A stretch of DNA of 64,000 bases from an uncultured Cellulomonadaceae bacterium. Its GTDB lineage: Bacteria; Actinomycetota; Actinomycetes; Actinomycetales; Cellulomonadaceae. Below are positions 54,585 through 63,605 of this stretch, piece after piece. Both the position numbers and the translations under genes were made by a program. Position 1 is the first letter of the stretch, and each line of letters starts with the position of its first letter. The notes under the pieces were generated by a model. That model did not search any database and was not told the origin of the DNA. It worked only from the letters and a program-made list of their open reading frames with translations. The stretch covers positions 656,041 through 720,040 of the forward strand of contig CANLXM010000003.1 in assembly GCA_947495165.1 (NCBI GenBank), in the 5' to 3' direction.

Positions 54585-57500
54585 TCACCGGAAGTCCCGC
54601 GACCGGCTGGCGACCTGCAGCGAGAGCGGGGCGAGGTGCTCGGCCAGGAGGTTGGTCGCGCCGTCGGCGCGTTCCAGCCGTCCGCGGACCACGAGGGCCG
54701 CACTCGTGCGCGCAACCTTGCGGAACCGGGACCACAGACCCGGCGTGCAGATGACGTTGAGCAGCCCGGTCTCGTCCTCGACCGAGAGGAAGGTCACGCC
54801 GCGCGCGGTGCCGGGACGCTGGCGGTGGGTGACCACACCGGCGACGGCGACCCTGCGGCCGGCTTCGTGCACGGTGGCGTCGCTGACGCGCAACACCCCG
54901 GCCTGATCGAGGCCGGGACGCACGAACTGCGTGGGGAAGCTCTCGGGCGAGATGCCCGTCGCCCACACGTCCGCCACGGACGTCTCGACCTCGCTCATCC
55001 CGGGCAGCGCGGGGGCCTCGACGCCCACGGACACCCCGGGCAGGGTGTCGGGGCTCTCCTGCGCGAGCGCGGCGGCCGCCCACAGCGCCTGGCGTCGGCT
55101 CACCCCGAGGGTGTCGAGCGCGCCGGCGGTCGCGAGTGCCTCGAGCTGGGCGACGCTGAGCTTCACGCGCCGGGCGAGGTCGCGCAGGTCCCGGAACTCC
55201 CCGTCGGCGGTCCGTGCGGCGACGAGCGCCTCGGCGACCTTCTCCCCCACGCCCCGCACCCCGGCGAGGCCCAGGCGCACGGCGAGCGCGTCGTCGTCGG
55301 CCCGCTCGAGGATCGCCTGCGCGTCCGAGCGCTGCACGTCGGGGCGCAGCACCTGCACGCCGTGGCGGCGGGCGTCGGCGACCAGGGACTGCGGGGAGTA
55401 GAACCCCATGGGCTGGGCGGCGAGCAGCCCCGCGTAGAAGGCGGCGGGGTGGTGCACCTTGAGCCAGGAGCTCGCGTAGACGAGGTAGGCGAACGAGTAC
55501 GCGTGGGACTCGGGGAAGCCGAAGTCCGCGAACGCCTTGAGCTTGTCGTAGATCTGCTCGCCGACGTCGGGGGTGATGCCGTTGGCCGCCATCCCCTCCA
55601 TGAGCCGACCGCGCAGGGCCTCCATGCGCTCGGTGGACCGCTTGGATCCCATGGCGCGGCGCAGCTGGTCGGCCTCGACGGGCGTGAACCCGGCGACGTC
55701 GATCGCCATCTGCATCAGCTGCTCCTGGAACAGCGGCACGCCGAGGGTCTTGGCGAGAGACTTCTCCAGCAGCGGGTGCAGGTAGGTGATCTTCTCCCGC
55801 CCGCGCGAGCGGTTGATGTACGGGTGCACGGAGTTGCCCTGGATGGGGCCGGGACGGATGAGGGCGACCTCGATGACGATGTCGTAGAACCGGCGCGGCT
55901 GCAGGCGCGGCAGGGTGGCCATCTGGGCGCGGGACTCCACCTGGAACACCCCGACGGTGTCCGCGGCGCACAGCAGGTCGTACACCGCGGGGTCGTCGGG
56001 CGGCAGGCCGTGCAGGGTCAGGGTGGGGCCGCCGTGCTCGGCGACGAGGTCGAAGCCGATGCGCAGCGCCGTGAGCATCCCGAGGCCCAGCAGGTCGAAC
56101 TTCACCAGCCCGGCGTCGGCACAGTCGTCCTTGTCCCACTGCAGCACGGTGCGCCCCTCCATGCGGGCCCACTCGACGGGGCACACCTCGATCACGGGGC
56201 GGTCGCACATGACCATCCCGCCCGAGTGGATGCCCAGGTGCCGAGGCAGGCGCAGCAGGTCGTCGGCGAGGTCGACCACGGGCGCGGGGATGCCCGCGAC
56301 GTCGCTGCCCGCGTCCGGGTCGACGGCCGGCAGGTCGCGGTCCGATCCCCACAGCGCGGCCTTGGTGCGGTCACGCTGGACGATCGCCGCCTCGAGCTGG
56401 GGTGCGGCCGAGGTGGTCGTCGCCGCACCGGGGACACCGCCGGTGCGCAGGCTCCCCCAGCGTTCGATCCCCTTGCTCCAGGCGTCCTGCTGCCCGACGC
56501 CGTAGCCGAGCGCCCGGGCGGCGTCGCGGACGGCGGACTTGGGCCGGTAGGAGATGACGTTGGCGACCTGCGCGGCGTGCGAGCGCCCGAACCGCCGGTA
56601 GACGTACTGGATGACCTCCTCGCGGCGCCCGGACTCGATGTCGACGTCGATGTCGGGCGGCCCGTCGCGCTCGGGCGCGAGGAACCGCTCGAACAGCAAC
56701 CCGTGGTGCACGGCGTCGACGGCGGTGATGCCCAGGGCGTAGCAGACGGCGGAGTTCGCGGCCGAGCCGCGGCCCTGGGACAGGATGTGGTTGACGCGGC
56801 AGAACTCGACGAGGTCGTAGACGATCAGGAAGTACCCGGGGAACCCGAGGTCCTCGATCACGCGCAGCTCGTGCTCGATCTGCGCGTAGGCACCCGGCAC
56901 GCGCTCGGCCTCGGGCGGTCCGTAGCGGTCGAGCGCGCCGCGGCGCACGAGCTCGCGCAGCCAGGTGGCCTCGGTGTGACCGGCGGGGACGTCGTAGGGC
57001 GGCAGGGCGGGGGCGACGAGGGCGAGGTCGAACGCGCACTCGGCGGCCAGCGCCGCGGCGGTCGCGACGGCCTCGGGGTGCGCGCGGTGGCGGGCGAGCA
57101 TCTCCCGGGCCGAGCGCAGGTGCGCGGTGGGCGCGCCGGGCAGCCAGCCGTCCATGTCGTCGAGGGAGCGGCGGGCGCGGATCGCGGCGAGCGCCGCGGC
57201 GAGCTCGGCGTCGGCGGGGCTGGCGTAGTGCACGTTGCCGGTCGCCACGAGCGGGACGCCGACGTCGGCCGCGAGGGCCGCGAGGGTGGCGTTGCGCTCG
57301 GCGTCGTACGGGTCGGCGGTGTCGGTGATCTCCACGGCCACGGAGTCCCGGCCGAAGTGCTGCACGAGCCGGTCGAGCTCGGTGCGCGCCGCCGCGGGGC
57401 CGGCGGTGGCGAGCGCCTGGCGGACGGTGCCCTTGCGGCAGCCGGTGAGGACGAGCCAGTCCCCCGCGCCCTGCTCGGCGAGGCTCGCGAGGTCGTACCG

Positions 57501-57866
57501 CGCCTTGCCCTTGACCCCGGCGGCGAGGTGTCCCTGGGCGATCGCGCTGGACAGCGCGCGGTAGCCGCGCTCGCCGCGGGCGAGGACGAGCAGGTGGGAG
57601 GCACGGGGGTCGGGCACGCCCGTGGGGTCGTCGAGGGCGCCCTGGGCGGTGGCGAGGTGGAGCTCGGCTCCGAACACGGTGGGCAGGCCCACGCGCCGGG
57701 CGGCCTGGGCGAAGCGGACGACGCCGTAGAGCCCGTCGTGGTCGGTGAGCGCGAGGGCGGACAGGTCGAGGCGGTGGGCCTCGGCGACCAGGGCCTCGGG
57801 CTGGCTGGCGCCGTCGAGGAAGCTGAACGCGGAGTGGGCGTGCAGCTCGGCGTACTGCTCAGTCAT
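54585..57866 (-). CDS. dnaE2: Error-prone DNA polymerase III alpha homologue
   Basis: DnaE2 performs mutagenic translesion synthesis with ImuB and ImuA'. The 1093-residue protein starts with a PHP domain (AELHAHSAFSFLDGASQPE), has the C-family polymerase core with the catalytic aspartates in PDIDVDIES and downstream MEGRTVLQWDKDDCADAGLV, then a helix-hairpin-helix (GVRGVGEKVAEAL) and an OB fold (VAVAGVVTHRQRPGTARGV). It is shorter than DnaE1 and ends without a clamp-binding motif that I can recognise. Start ATG 57866 overlaps the imuB stop by 8 bases. SOS control is expected from the LexA box upstream of imuA'. Confidence 0.96.
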   Translation of the reverse strand: MTEQYAELHAHSAFSFLDGASQPEALVAEAHRLDLSALALTDHDGLYGVVRFAQAARRVGLPTVFGAELHLATAQGALDDPTGVPDPRASHLLVLARGERGYRALSSAIAQGHLAAGVKGKARYDLASLAEQGAGDWLVLTGCRKGTVRQALATAGPAAARTELDRLVQHFGRDSVAVEITDTADPYDAERNATLAALAADVGVPLVATGNVHYASPADAELAAALAAIRARRSLDDMDGWLPGAPTAHLRSAREMLARHRAHPEAVATAAALAAECAFDLALVAPALPPYDVPAGHTEATWLRELVRRGALDRYGPPEAERVPGAYAQIEHELRVIEDLGFPGYFLIVYDLVEFCRVNHILSQGRGSAANSAVCYALGITAVDAVHHGLLFERFLAPERDGPPDIDVDIESGRREEVIQYVYRRFGRSHAAQVANVISYRPKSAVRDAARALGYGVGQQDAWSKGIERWGSLRTGGVPGAATTTSAAPQLEAAIVQRDRTKAALWGSDRDLPAVDPDAGSDVAGIPAPVVDLADDLLRLPRHLGIHSGGMVMCDRPVIEVCPVEWARMEGRTVLQWDKDDCADAGLVKFDLLGLGMLTALRIGFDLVAEHGGPTLTLHGLPPDDPAVYDLLCAADTVGVFQVESRAQMATLPRLQPRRFYDIVIEVALIRPGPIQGNSVHPYINRSRGREKITYLHPLLEKSLAKTLGVPLFQEQLMQMAIDVAGFTPVEADQLRRAMGSKRSTERMEALRGRLMEGMAANGITPDVGEQIYDKLKAFADFGFPESHAYSFAYLVYASSWLKVHHPAAFYAGLLAAQPMGFYSPQSLVADARRHGVQVLRPDVQRSDAQAILERADDDALAVRLGLAGVRGVGEKVAEALVAARTADGEFRDLRDLARRVKLSVAQLEALATAGALDTLGVSRRQALWAAAALAQESPDTLPGVSVGVEAPALPGMSEVETSVADVWATGISPESFPTQFVRPGLDQAGVLRVSDATVHEAGRRVAVAGVVTHRQRPGTARGVTFLSVEDETGLLNVICTPGLWSRFRKVARTSAALVVRGRLERADGATNLLAEHLAPLSLQVASRSRDFR

Positions 57867-59427
57867 AGTGCGCCTCGAGGAACCACTCGTCGCGGCGGCA
57901 GGACACCAGCAGCGCGCCGCTGGGCGCGAGCACCTGCAGGTAGACGGCGCGGCTGGCCTCGGCGCGCCACCACCGCTGGGCCACGGGCCACGGGCCGGCC
58001 CACCCGACCAGGTGCTGCTGGGCGTCGTCGTGCTCGAGCACGGCCGGGTCCCCGCTGAGGGCGAGACGACGGTCCACCCGCACGGGGGCGGCGTCGCCCG
58101 TGAGCAGCCGGACGGGGCGGGGCTCGGTCAGAACGCGCGCAGGCGCAGGCTCGGGCAGCCTGCCGGGCCACGGCAGCTCCCGGGTGCGCTGGGCGACGTC
58201 GACGCTGCCCCACGGCACCAGGTGCACCTGGTCGCGCACCTCGCGTCCGCCCTGCAGCTGGACGCCGAGCACGGACTCGACCCCGAGCAGGCCCTGCACG
58301 CGCTCGAGGGCGCGCCGGGCGCGGACCTGCCCTCCGGCGTCGGCGCCCCACAGGCCGCCCTGGTGCACGCCGGCGGGCGCGAGGTCCTGCGCGGCGAGAC
58401 CGATCCGGGTCAGCGGCCCCTGCCCGCCGCCGGACAACCAACCCTCGAGCTGCCAGCGCACGCGGTCGGTGATGCGGGCGGCGGTGAGGCCGCCCAGGGT
58501 GCCGGCGTCGGTGCGCCAGGTGCGCGCGAGATCCACGCCCTCGGTGGTGCGGGCGGTGATCTCGAGGCGCCCGCAGGACGCCGAGCGCTCGACGAGCGCG
58601 GCGTAGAGCTGCTCGGCCAGGCGCCGGGCGGCGAACGCGGCGGTGTCGATGCGTTCGGCCGGCGGGTCGAGCTCGCAGCTCACGTCGAGGTCCGCCTCGA
58701 GGCGCTCCTGGGCGGGCGGGCGCAGGTCGAGGCCGCGCACGAGCTGGTGCGCCCAGGTGCCGGCGTCCCCGAACCGGGCGAGGACGTCCTTCTCGGCCAG
58801 GCCCGCGAGGTCGGCCATGGTGCGGATGCCGAGCCGGTCCCACAGGTCGACGAGATCGCGGATCTCGGTGATGCGCTCGGCGCTCATCGCGACATAGGTG
58901 AGGTCGGTCAGGGGACGCGGGTCCAGGTAGGTGCGGGCGGCGGCGTCGGGAAGCACGCGGTCCTCGCGGGCGGCGAGCACGGCGGCGAGCACCCCCGCGG
59001 CGATCCCGACGTGGCTCTCGTGCCCGGTCTCGCGTGCCACGGCGTCCACGAGCCGGGCCGCGAGCGCGGTGGGTGAGCCGTAGAACCGGCTGGCGCCGTC
59101 GGCGGGGGCGAGCAGCAGCCCGGGGCGGGCGATCTCGACGCCGGCGACGACCTCGTCGGCCGCGGCGGCGACGGGCTCGAACAGGCGGGCGTCGCGCAGG
59201 GCGTCCTCGGGCAGCAGGACGAGGTCCGGGCAGGCTTCCTGGGCCTGGCGCTGGCGCATGCCGCGGCGCACGCCGACGGCGCGGGCCGCGGTGGACACGG
59301 CGGTCAGGCGCTGCCCGGCCTGCACGGCGACGGGTTGGTGGGCGGGGACGTCGGCGAGGGTGGCGGCGGCCACGACGGGCCAGTCCGGCACCCACAGCGC
59401 GACGAGCGTGGTGCTCATGGGGCTCAC
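57859..59427 (-). CDS. imuB: Y-family polymerase-like protein ImuB
   Basis: ImuB is the non-catalytic Y-family homologue that links DnaE2 to the sliding clamp. The 522-residue protein has a UmuC/DinB-like palm (LVALWVPDWPVVAA, then AVSTAARAVGVRRGMRQRQA) without the paired catalytic acidic residues expected in an active polymerase; the little finger region follows. The C-terminal half is variable. GTG 59427 overlaps the imuA' stop as GTGA; ATG 59418 is the alternative. Its stop overlaps dnaE2. Confidence 0.92.
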   Translation of the reverse strand: MSPMSTTLVALWVPDWPVVAAATLADVPAHQPVAVQAGQRLTAVSTAARAVGVRRGMRQRQAQEACPDLVLLPEDALRDARLFEPVAAAADEVVAGVEIARPGLLLAPADGASRFYGSPTALAARLVDAVARETGHESHVGIAAGVLAAVLAAREDRVLPDAAARTYLDPRPLTDLTYVAMSAERITEIRDLVDLWDRLGIRTMADLAGLAEKDVLARFGDAGTWAHQLVRGLDLRPPAQERLEADLDVSCELDPPAERIDTAAFAARRLAEQLYAALVERSASCGRLEITARTTEGVDLARTWRTDAGTLGGLTAARITDRVRWQLEGWLSGGGQGPLTRIGLAAQDLAPAGVHQGGLWGADAGGQVRARRALERVQGLLGVESVLGVQLQGGREVRDQVHLVPWGSVDVAQRTRELPWPGRLPEPAPARVLTEPRPVRLLTGDAAPVRVDRRLALSGDPAVLEHDDAQQHLVGWAGPWPVAQRWWRAEASRAVYLQVLAPSGALLVSCRRDEWFLEAHYD

Positions 59428-60374
59428 CCGACCAGTCGGAGCGGGAGGGCGGGCTGGCTCGGCGTGGTGGGGCGCGTGGCCGCGAGCGCGGGCTCGGTCG
59501 ACGTCGTCCCGGCGGGCGCCATGGCAGGCACCTCGGGGGCGGCCGAGAACGGCAGGGTGATCTCGAGGTGCGCGCGCTGGGCACCGACGCCACGGCCCAC
59601 GCGCTCGACGAGCAGCTCGCGGCTGCGCAGCCGTCCGGTGCCGACGCCGAGCCCGCGCCAGCGCACGCCGCTGACGTTCAGCCCGAGGCGCGCGCCGGGC
59701 CAGGTGGTGGTGCTGAGGATCACGGTGCCGCGGTCCCGGGCGCGGGCCGCGAGCGCCCGGCGGTCAGAGTCGAGCAGCGCGACGTCGGGGCCCACCACCA
59801 CGACGTCCATGCCGTCCACGAGCGCGGCGACCACGAGGGGCGCCTGCGAGCCAGGGCGCGGGACGAGGGCGAGGCGTTCGAGGTCGACGCCCATCTCGGC
59901 CGCAGCCAGGACGCCGACGGCGGGGTCCCCGACGATCGCGGCCCAGGCGCCCTGGGCGCTGGTCTCGGCGAGCAGGGCGAGGACGAGGGCGGTCGAGCCG
60001 GTCACCTGCGCGACGGCGCCGCGCGGCAGCCCCTCGGGCAGCAGGGGGCGCAGAGGTGCGGGGACCTCGAGCGGGGGACGTTCCACGGTGCGGGCGCCGA
60101 GCGGGAGGGCACGCTCGGTGCGCTCGGCGGTGCGGGCGGCGATCTCGGCGGCCGGGGCGGCGGACTCCACCTGGGCACCACGCACGACGGCGGTCGGTGC
60201 CACCCCTCGGGAGGCCGGGGTCTCCTCGGGCGCAGATGCGGTCGTCATCTCGACCCGGCGCGCCCCGGTCCGGAGCTCGGCGGCCCGCAGCGCCGCCCGG
60301 GCGAGCGCGGCGCGATCCGTCGCACGACCCGCCGCAGCGGGGGTGCCGGCGCTCTCGTGAGCGGTGGCAGTCAT
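59424..60374 (-). CDS. imuA': Mutasome protein ImuA'
   Basis: A 316-residue RecA-like protein of the ImuA' group, the third part of the SOS mutasome. The first 100 residues are Ala/Arg-rich. PEGLPRGAVAQVTGSTALVLALLAE is where a Walker A would be but it has no GKT, and the region ALVDGMDVVVVGPDVALLDS fits a Walker B strand, so ATP binding is doubtful. It is read with imuB and dnaE2 in one operon. ATG 60374 has GAGGAGG upstream. Confidence 0.85.
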   Translation of the reverse strand: MTATAHESAGTPAAAGRATDRAALARAALRAAELRTGARRVEMTTASAPEETPASRGVAPTAVVRGAQVESAAPAAEIAARTAERTERALPLGARTVERPPLEVPAPLRPLLPEGLPRGAVAQVTGSTALVLALLAETSAQGAWAAIVGDPAVGVLAAAEMGVDLERLALVPRPGSQAPLVVAALVDGMDVVVVGPDVALLDSDRRALAARARDRGTVILSTTTWPGARLGLNVSGVRWRGLGVGTGRLRSRELLVERVGRGVGAQRAHLEITLPFSAAPEVPAMAPAGTTSTEPALAATRPTTPSQPALPLRLVG

Positions 60375-60400
60375 GCGTCCTCCTCGTGAACCGGACAGCC

Positions 60401-60422
60401 ATTCTATCGAACGTTTGTTCGA
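60401..60422 (-). promoter_or_regulatory. LexA box and -10 of imuA'-imuB-dnaE2
   Basis: TCGAACAAACGTTCGA at 60407-60422 (minus strand) is a perfect TCGAAC-N4-GTTCGA actinobacterial SOS box. TAGAAT (60401-60406) directly abuts it as -10, so LexA would block the promoter. Confidence 0.93.
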
Positions 60423-60457
60423 TCGTATGCGTCACGGCTGACGCCGGGGGAACGGGA

Positions 60458-60474
60458 CAGGGAGAGCCTCCCTG
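60458..60474 (-). terminator. Hairpin downstream of the DoxX-like gene
   Basis: CAGGGAG and CTCCCTG arms around a 3-base loop lie 52 bases after the DoxX-like stop and just upstream of the SOS promoter. No T-tract. Confidence 0.4.
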
Positions 60475-60525
60475 ACCTGCCTCGATGAGGCCCACCGCCT
60501 GGTGCGAGGACCGCCTGGGTCGCCC

Positions 60526-60924
60526 CTAGCGAGCGCGCAGCGCCGAGCGCACCAGGGGAAGCTGGACCGGAAGCCGGAGCACCGAGACCGCGAAGGCCGC
60601 CACGGACCGGGCATCTCTCCTCCGCTGCGCCCTGCGCCCCAGGCTCAGGCTCATCTGGGCGTTGGCGGGCCAGACCGCCAGCAGCAGGCCGGCGCTGGCG
60701 ACCCCCGCCGCGCGGCGGGTGCCGGGAACGACGAGCCCGATCGCGCATACCAGCTCGGCGACGCCCGAGGCCAGCACGAGCGGCCGGTCCCACGGCCGCA
60801 GCGGGGCCGGGATGATGCCGGTGAACGTCCGCGGCCGGACCAGGTGCAGCACCCCGGAGAGCGCGAAGGGGATCACCACCGACCAGGGGACGTGGGTGCG
60901 GGCTGCGGCAGCGGTGGGGCTCAT
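60526..60924 (-). CDS. DoxX-like small membrane protein
   Basis: A 132-residue protein with about four membrane helices: PWSVVIPFALSGVLHLVRP, PLVLASGVAELVCAIGLVVP and AAGVASAGLLLAVWPANAQM are clear. The WPANAQM and HLVRPRTF segments match the DoxX-like group found in many actinobacteria; activity is unknown. ATG 60924 is preferred over GTG 60948 because CATGAT lies 6 bases before it. It is divergent from arsR. Confidence 0.82.
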   Translation of the reverse strand: MSPTAAAARTHVPWSVVIPFALSGVLHLVRPRTFTGIIPAPLRPWDRPLVLASGVAELVCAIGLVVPGTRRAAGVASAGLLLAVWPANAQMSLSLGRRAQRRRDARSVAAFAVSVLRLPVQLPLVRSALRAR

Positions 60925-60930
60925 CCAGCG

Positions 60931-60936
60931 ATCATG
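60931..60936 (-). promoter_or_regulatory. -10 box of the DoxX-like gene
   Basis: CATGAT on the minus strand ends 6 bases before the ATG at 60924, leaderless spacing. Confidence 0.35.
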
Positions 60937-60958
60937 CGGCCCACCCACGCCCCAGCGC

Positions 60959-60981
60959 TACACTTGATGAATCCATCAAGT
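60959..60981 (+). promoter_or_regulatory. arsR promoter and dyad operator
   Basis: ACTTGATG-AATC-CATCAAGT (60962-60981) is a perfect 8-base inverted repeat. The -10 TACACT (60959-60964) overlaps its left end. ArsR-type repressors bind TTGATG-like dyads of this size, so autoregulation by the adjacent ArsR is likely. Confidence 0.7.
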
Positions 60982-61000
60982 CATCACAGATTGCGAAGCC

Positions 61001-61357
61001 ATGCCGCTGCGCCAGTACGGGATCCACGCCCCGCTCCACGAGATCAAGGCCGACCTCTTCAAGGCCCTCGCCCACCCCGCCCGGGTGCGCACCCTGGAGC
61101 TCCTGGCCGACGGCGAGCGCCCCGTCGCCGAGCTCCTCGCCGAGACCGGCATGGAGGCCTCGCACCTGTCCCAGCACCTCGCGGTGCTGCGCCGCGTCGG
61201 CGTCGTCACCTCGCGCCGCGAGGGCAAGACGGTCCTGTACCGCGTCGCCGGGCCCGCCGTCACCGGGCTGCTGCGCGACGCCCGCACGGTCCTGCTCGAG
61301 GCGCACGCCACCACCCGCCAGGCACTGGACGCCGTCGACGACTCGGCCTCGCGATGA
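61001..61357 (+). CDS. ArsR/SmtB family transcriptional regulator
   Basis: A 118-residue winged-helix repressor. ALAHPARVRTLELLADGERP and MEASHLSQHLAVLRRVGVVTSRREGKTVLYRV form the recognition helix and wing. No ELCVCDL-type cysteine motif for As/Cd/Zn is present and the protein has no cysteine, so a metal via cysteines is unlikely; the signal is unknown. The stop overlaps sulP as ATGA, so it probably controls sulP. The ATG has no strong ribosome site. Confidence 0.93.
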   Translation: MPLRQYGIHAPLHEIKADLFKALAHPARVRTLELLADGERPVAELLAETGMEASHLSQHLAVLRRVGVVTSRREGKTVLYRVAGPAVTGLLRDARTVLLEAHATTRQALDAVDDSASR

Positions 61358-63066
61358 CCGCCGTGCCGGTCGCAGGCGCTGGCCGCCTCACCATGCGCGA
61401 CGTCTGGCCCACGGTCCGCCGCCGCGCGCTGCCCCGCCGCTCCGACTACGCAGGCCTGCGCGGCTCGTGGCGCGGCGACCTGATCGCCGGCGTGACCGTC
61501 GCGATCGTCGCGCTCCCCCTCGCCCTCGGGTTCGGGGTCACCTCCGGCGTAGGGGCCGCGGCGGGGCTCGTCACCGCCGTCGTCGCGGGCGTCGTCGCCG
61601 GCATGCTCGGCGGCTCGGCTCTGCAGGTCTCCGGCCCGACCGGCGCCATGGTCGTGGTGCTCGTCCCGATCGTGCACCAGCTCGGCGTCTCCGCCGTCGC
61701 GGCCGTCGCCGTGCTCGCCGGGATCATCGTCGTCGTCGGCGGCCTCGCGGGCGTGGGCTCGCTCGTCGCCTACATCCCCTGGCCCGTCGTCGAGGGCTTC
61801 ACCCTCGGCATCGGCGTGATCATCGCGTTCCAGCAGATCCCGCTCGCCCTCGACACCACCCCGGCCGAGGGCGAGAACGCCGCTCTCATCGCCGCTCAGA
61901 CGCTCCCCCGCGTCGACTGGTCGGCCGCTGCGCCCGCCGCGGGCATCGTCGTCGGCGTCGTGGCCCTCATGCTCGTGCTGCACCGGGTCCGCCGCACCTT
62001 GCCCGCGTCCCTGATCGCCGTCGTCGTCGCGGCCCTCGCCGTCGAGGCGCTCGACCTCGACGTGCGGCGCATCGGCGCCCTGCCCTCGTCCCTGCCCGCC
62101 CCGAGCCTGCCCGACCTCAGCGAGCTCAACGCCCTGCTGTCCGCCGCGTTCGCCGTCGCGGCGCTCGCGGCCCTGGAGAGCCTGCTGTCCGCGCAGGTGG
62201 CGGACGGCATGGCCGACGACGTCCCCCGCACCAACCCCAACCGCGAGCTCGTCGGGCAGGGCCTGGCGAACGTCGCGAGCGGCCTGTTCGGCGGCCTGCC
62301 CGCCACCGGGGCTATCGCCCGCACCGCCGTCAACGTCCGCTCGGGGGCCCGCACCCGCGTCGCCGCGATCGTGCACGCGCTGGTGCTCGCCGTCGTCGTG
62401 CTCGTGGCTGCTCCCCTGGTGGGCGCGATCCCGCTCAGCGCGCTCGCGGGCGTGCTGCTGGTGACCGCCGCCCGCATGATCGACCTCGCCACGGCCCGCT
62501 CGATCCTGCGGTCCACCCGCTCGGACGGGCTCGTGTTCGTGCTCACGGCCCTCGCCACGATCGCCCTCGACCTCGTCGTCGCGGTCGAGATCGGCGTCGC
62601 CGTCGCGGCGGTGCTCGCCCTGCGGCACGTCGCGCGGGCCAGCGGGATCACGCGCGAGGAGATCGCCCGCGAGGTCGACCACGACACCGAGGAGGACCTC
62701 CTCCACGAGCACATCGCGGTCTTCCGCATCGACGGAGCGTTGTTCTTCGCGGACTCCCGGCGCTTCCTCGACGAGCTCGTCCAGGTCGCCGACGTACGCG
62801 TCGTGATCCTGCGCCTGGCCGGGGTGCGCGTGCTCGACGCGAGCGGCGCGAACGCCCTCGCCCAGCTGGTCGCCGACCTGGACCGACGCGGCGTCGCCGT
62901 GCTGGTCAAGGGCCTGCAGACCCGCCACCACCAGCTGCTCGCGTCCGTCGGGGTGCTCGCCGAGCTGCAGCGCCGCAACCACCTGTTCGACGACCTCGAC
63001 GCCGCCGTCGCCCACGCCCGCACCCACGTGCGCCGGGATCGCGCGGCGCTGACCGACGCACCATGA
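61354..63066 (+). CDS. SulP family anion transporter
   Basis: A 570-residue SulP permease. Residues 30-430 hold ten to twelve membrane segments, with VAIVALPLALGFGVTSG and LQVSGPTGAMVVVLVPIVHQ as the family hallmark and GLFGGLPATGAIARTAVNVR centrally. A STAS domain closes the protein (IAVFRIDGALFFADSRRFLD ... LRLAGVRVLDASGANALAQL), where a phosphorylatable Ser is usual (DASG). Sulfate, bicarbonate or another anion cannot be decided. ATG 61354 overlaps the arsR stop, so the regulator is translated with it. Confidence 0.93.
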   Translation: MTAVPVAGAGRLTMRDVWPTVRRRALPRRSDYAGLRGSWRGDLIAGVTVAIVALPLALGFGVTSGVGAAAGLVTAVVAGVVAGMLGGSALQVSGPTGAMVVVLVPIVHQLGVSAVAAVAVLAGIIVVVGGLAGVGSLVAYIPWPVVEGFTLGIGVIIAFQQIPLALDTTPAEGENAALIAAQTLPRVDWSAAAPAAGIVVGVVALMLVLHRVRRTLPASLIAVVVAALAVEALDLDVRRIGALPSSLPAPSLPDLSELNALLSAAFAVAALAALESLLSAQVADGMADDVPRTNPNRELVGQGLANVASGLFGGLPATGAIARTAVNVRSGARTRVAAIVHALVLAVVVLVAAPLVGAIPLSALAGVLLVTAARMIDLATARSILRSTRSDGLVFVLTALATIALDLVVAVEIGVAVAAVLALRHVARASGITREEIAREVDHDTEEDLLHEHIAVFRIDGALFFADSRRFLDELVQVADVRVVILRLAGVRVLDASGANALAQLVADLDRRGVAVLVKGLQTRHHQLLASVGVLAELQRRNHLFDDLDAAVAHARTHVRRDRAALTDAP

Positions 63067-63074
63067 TGGGAGCC

Positions 63075-63605
63075 ATGGACCTCAACTCGCGCCCCGTCGC
63101 CCCGGACCCCTATGCGTTGCTGCCGGCCGTCCCGTCCTTCACCCTGACGTCCGAGGACGTCGCCCACGGCGCCACACTCGACGCCGAGTTCACCGCCGAC
63201 GGCGGCAGCGTCTCCCCGCAGCTGTCTTGGTCGGGCTTCCCCGAGGGCACTGAGTCGTTCCTCGTGACGTGCTTCGACCCCGACGCGCCGACGCCCGCGG
63301 GCTACTGGCACTGGACGCTCGTGGACGTCCCGGCCGACCAGACGAGCCTCGACCAGGGCATCGGTGAGAGCGACCTCATGCTCGACGGCGCGGCGTTCCA
63401 CGTGCGGTCCGACGGCGGCACGTTCGGCTACGAGGGCGCCGCACCGCCCGAGGGCGACCGCGCCCACCGGTACTACTTCGCCGTGCACGCCCTCGACGTC
63501 GACACCCTGGGCCTCGACGCCGACGCGAGCCCCACCAAGGTCGCGTTCACGGCGCTGTTCCACACCCTGGCGCGCGCCGTCCTCGTCCCCACGTTCGCCA
63601 AGTGA
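63075..63605 (+). CDS. YbhB/YbcL-family (PEBP-like) protein
   Basis: A 176-residue phosphatidylethanolamine-binding-protein fold. FDPDAPTPAGYWHWTLVDVP is the ligand-site signature and PPEGDRAHRYYFAVHALDV the second. No signal peptide. The role in bacteria is unknown. ATGs at 63063 and 63066 also fit; 63075 is used because CATGAT lies 7 bases before it. sulP ends just before it and a GTGA overlap leads into the next gene. Confidence 0.88.
   Translation: MDLNSRPVAPDPYALLPAVPSFTLTSEDVAHGATLDAEFTADGGSVSPQLSWSGFPEGTESFLVTCFDPDAPTPAGYWHWTLVDVPADQTSLDQGIGESDLMLDGAAFHVRSDGGTFGYEGAAPPEGDRAHRYYFAVHALDVDTLGLDADASPTKVAFTALFHTLARAVLVPTFAK

Noticed and set aside
54519..58058. 1179-codon open frame on the plus strand
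   Set aside because: Antisense to dnaE2; Gly/Arg/His-rich composition without domains, a GC artefact.
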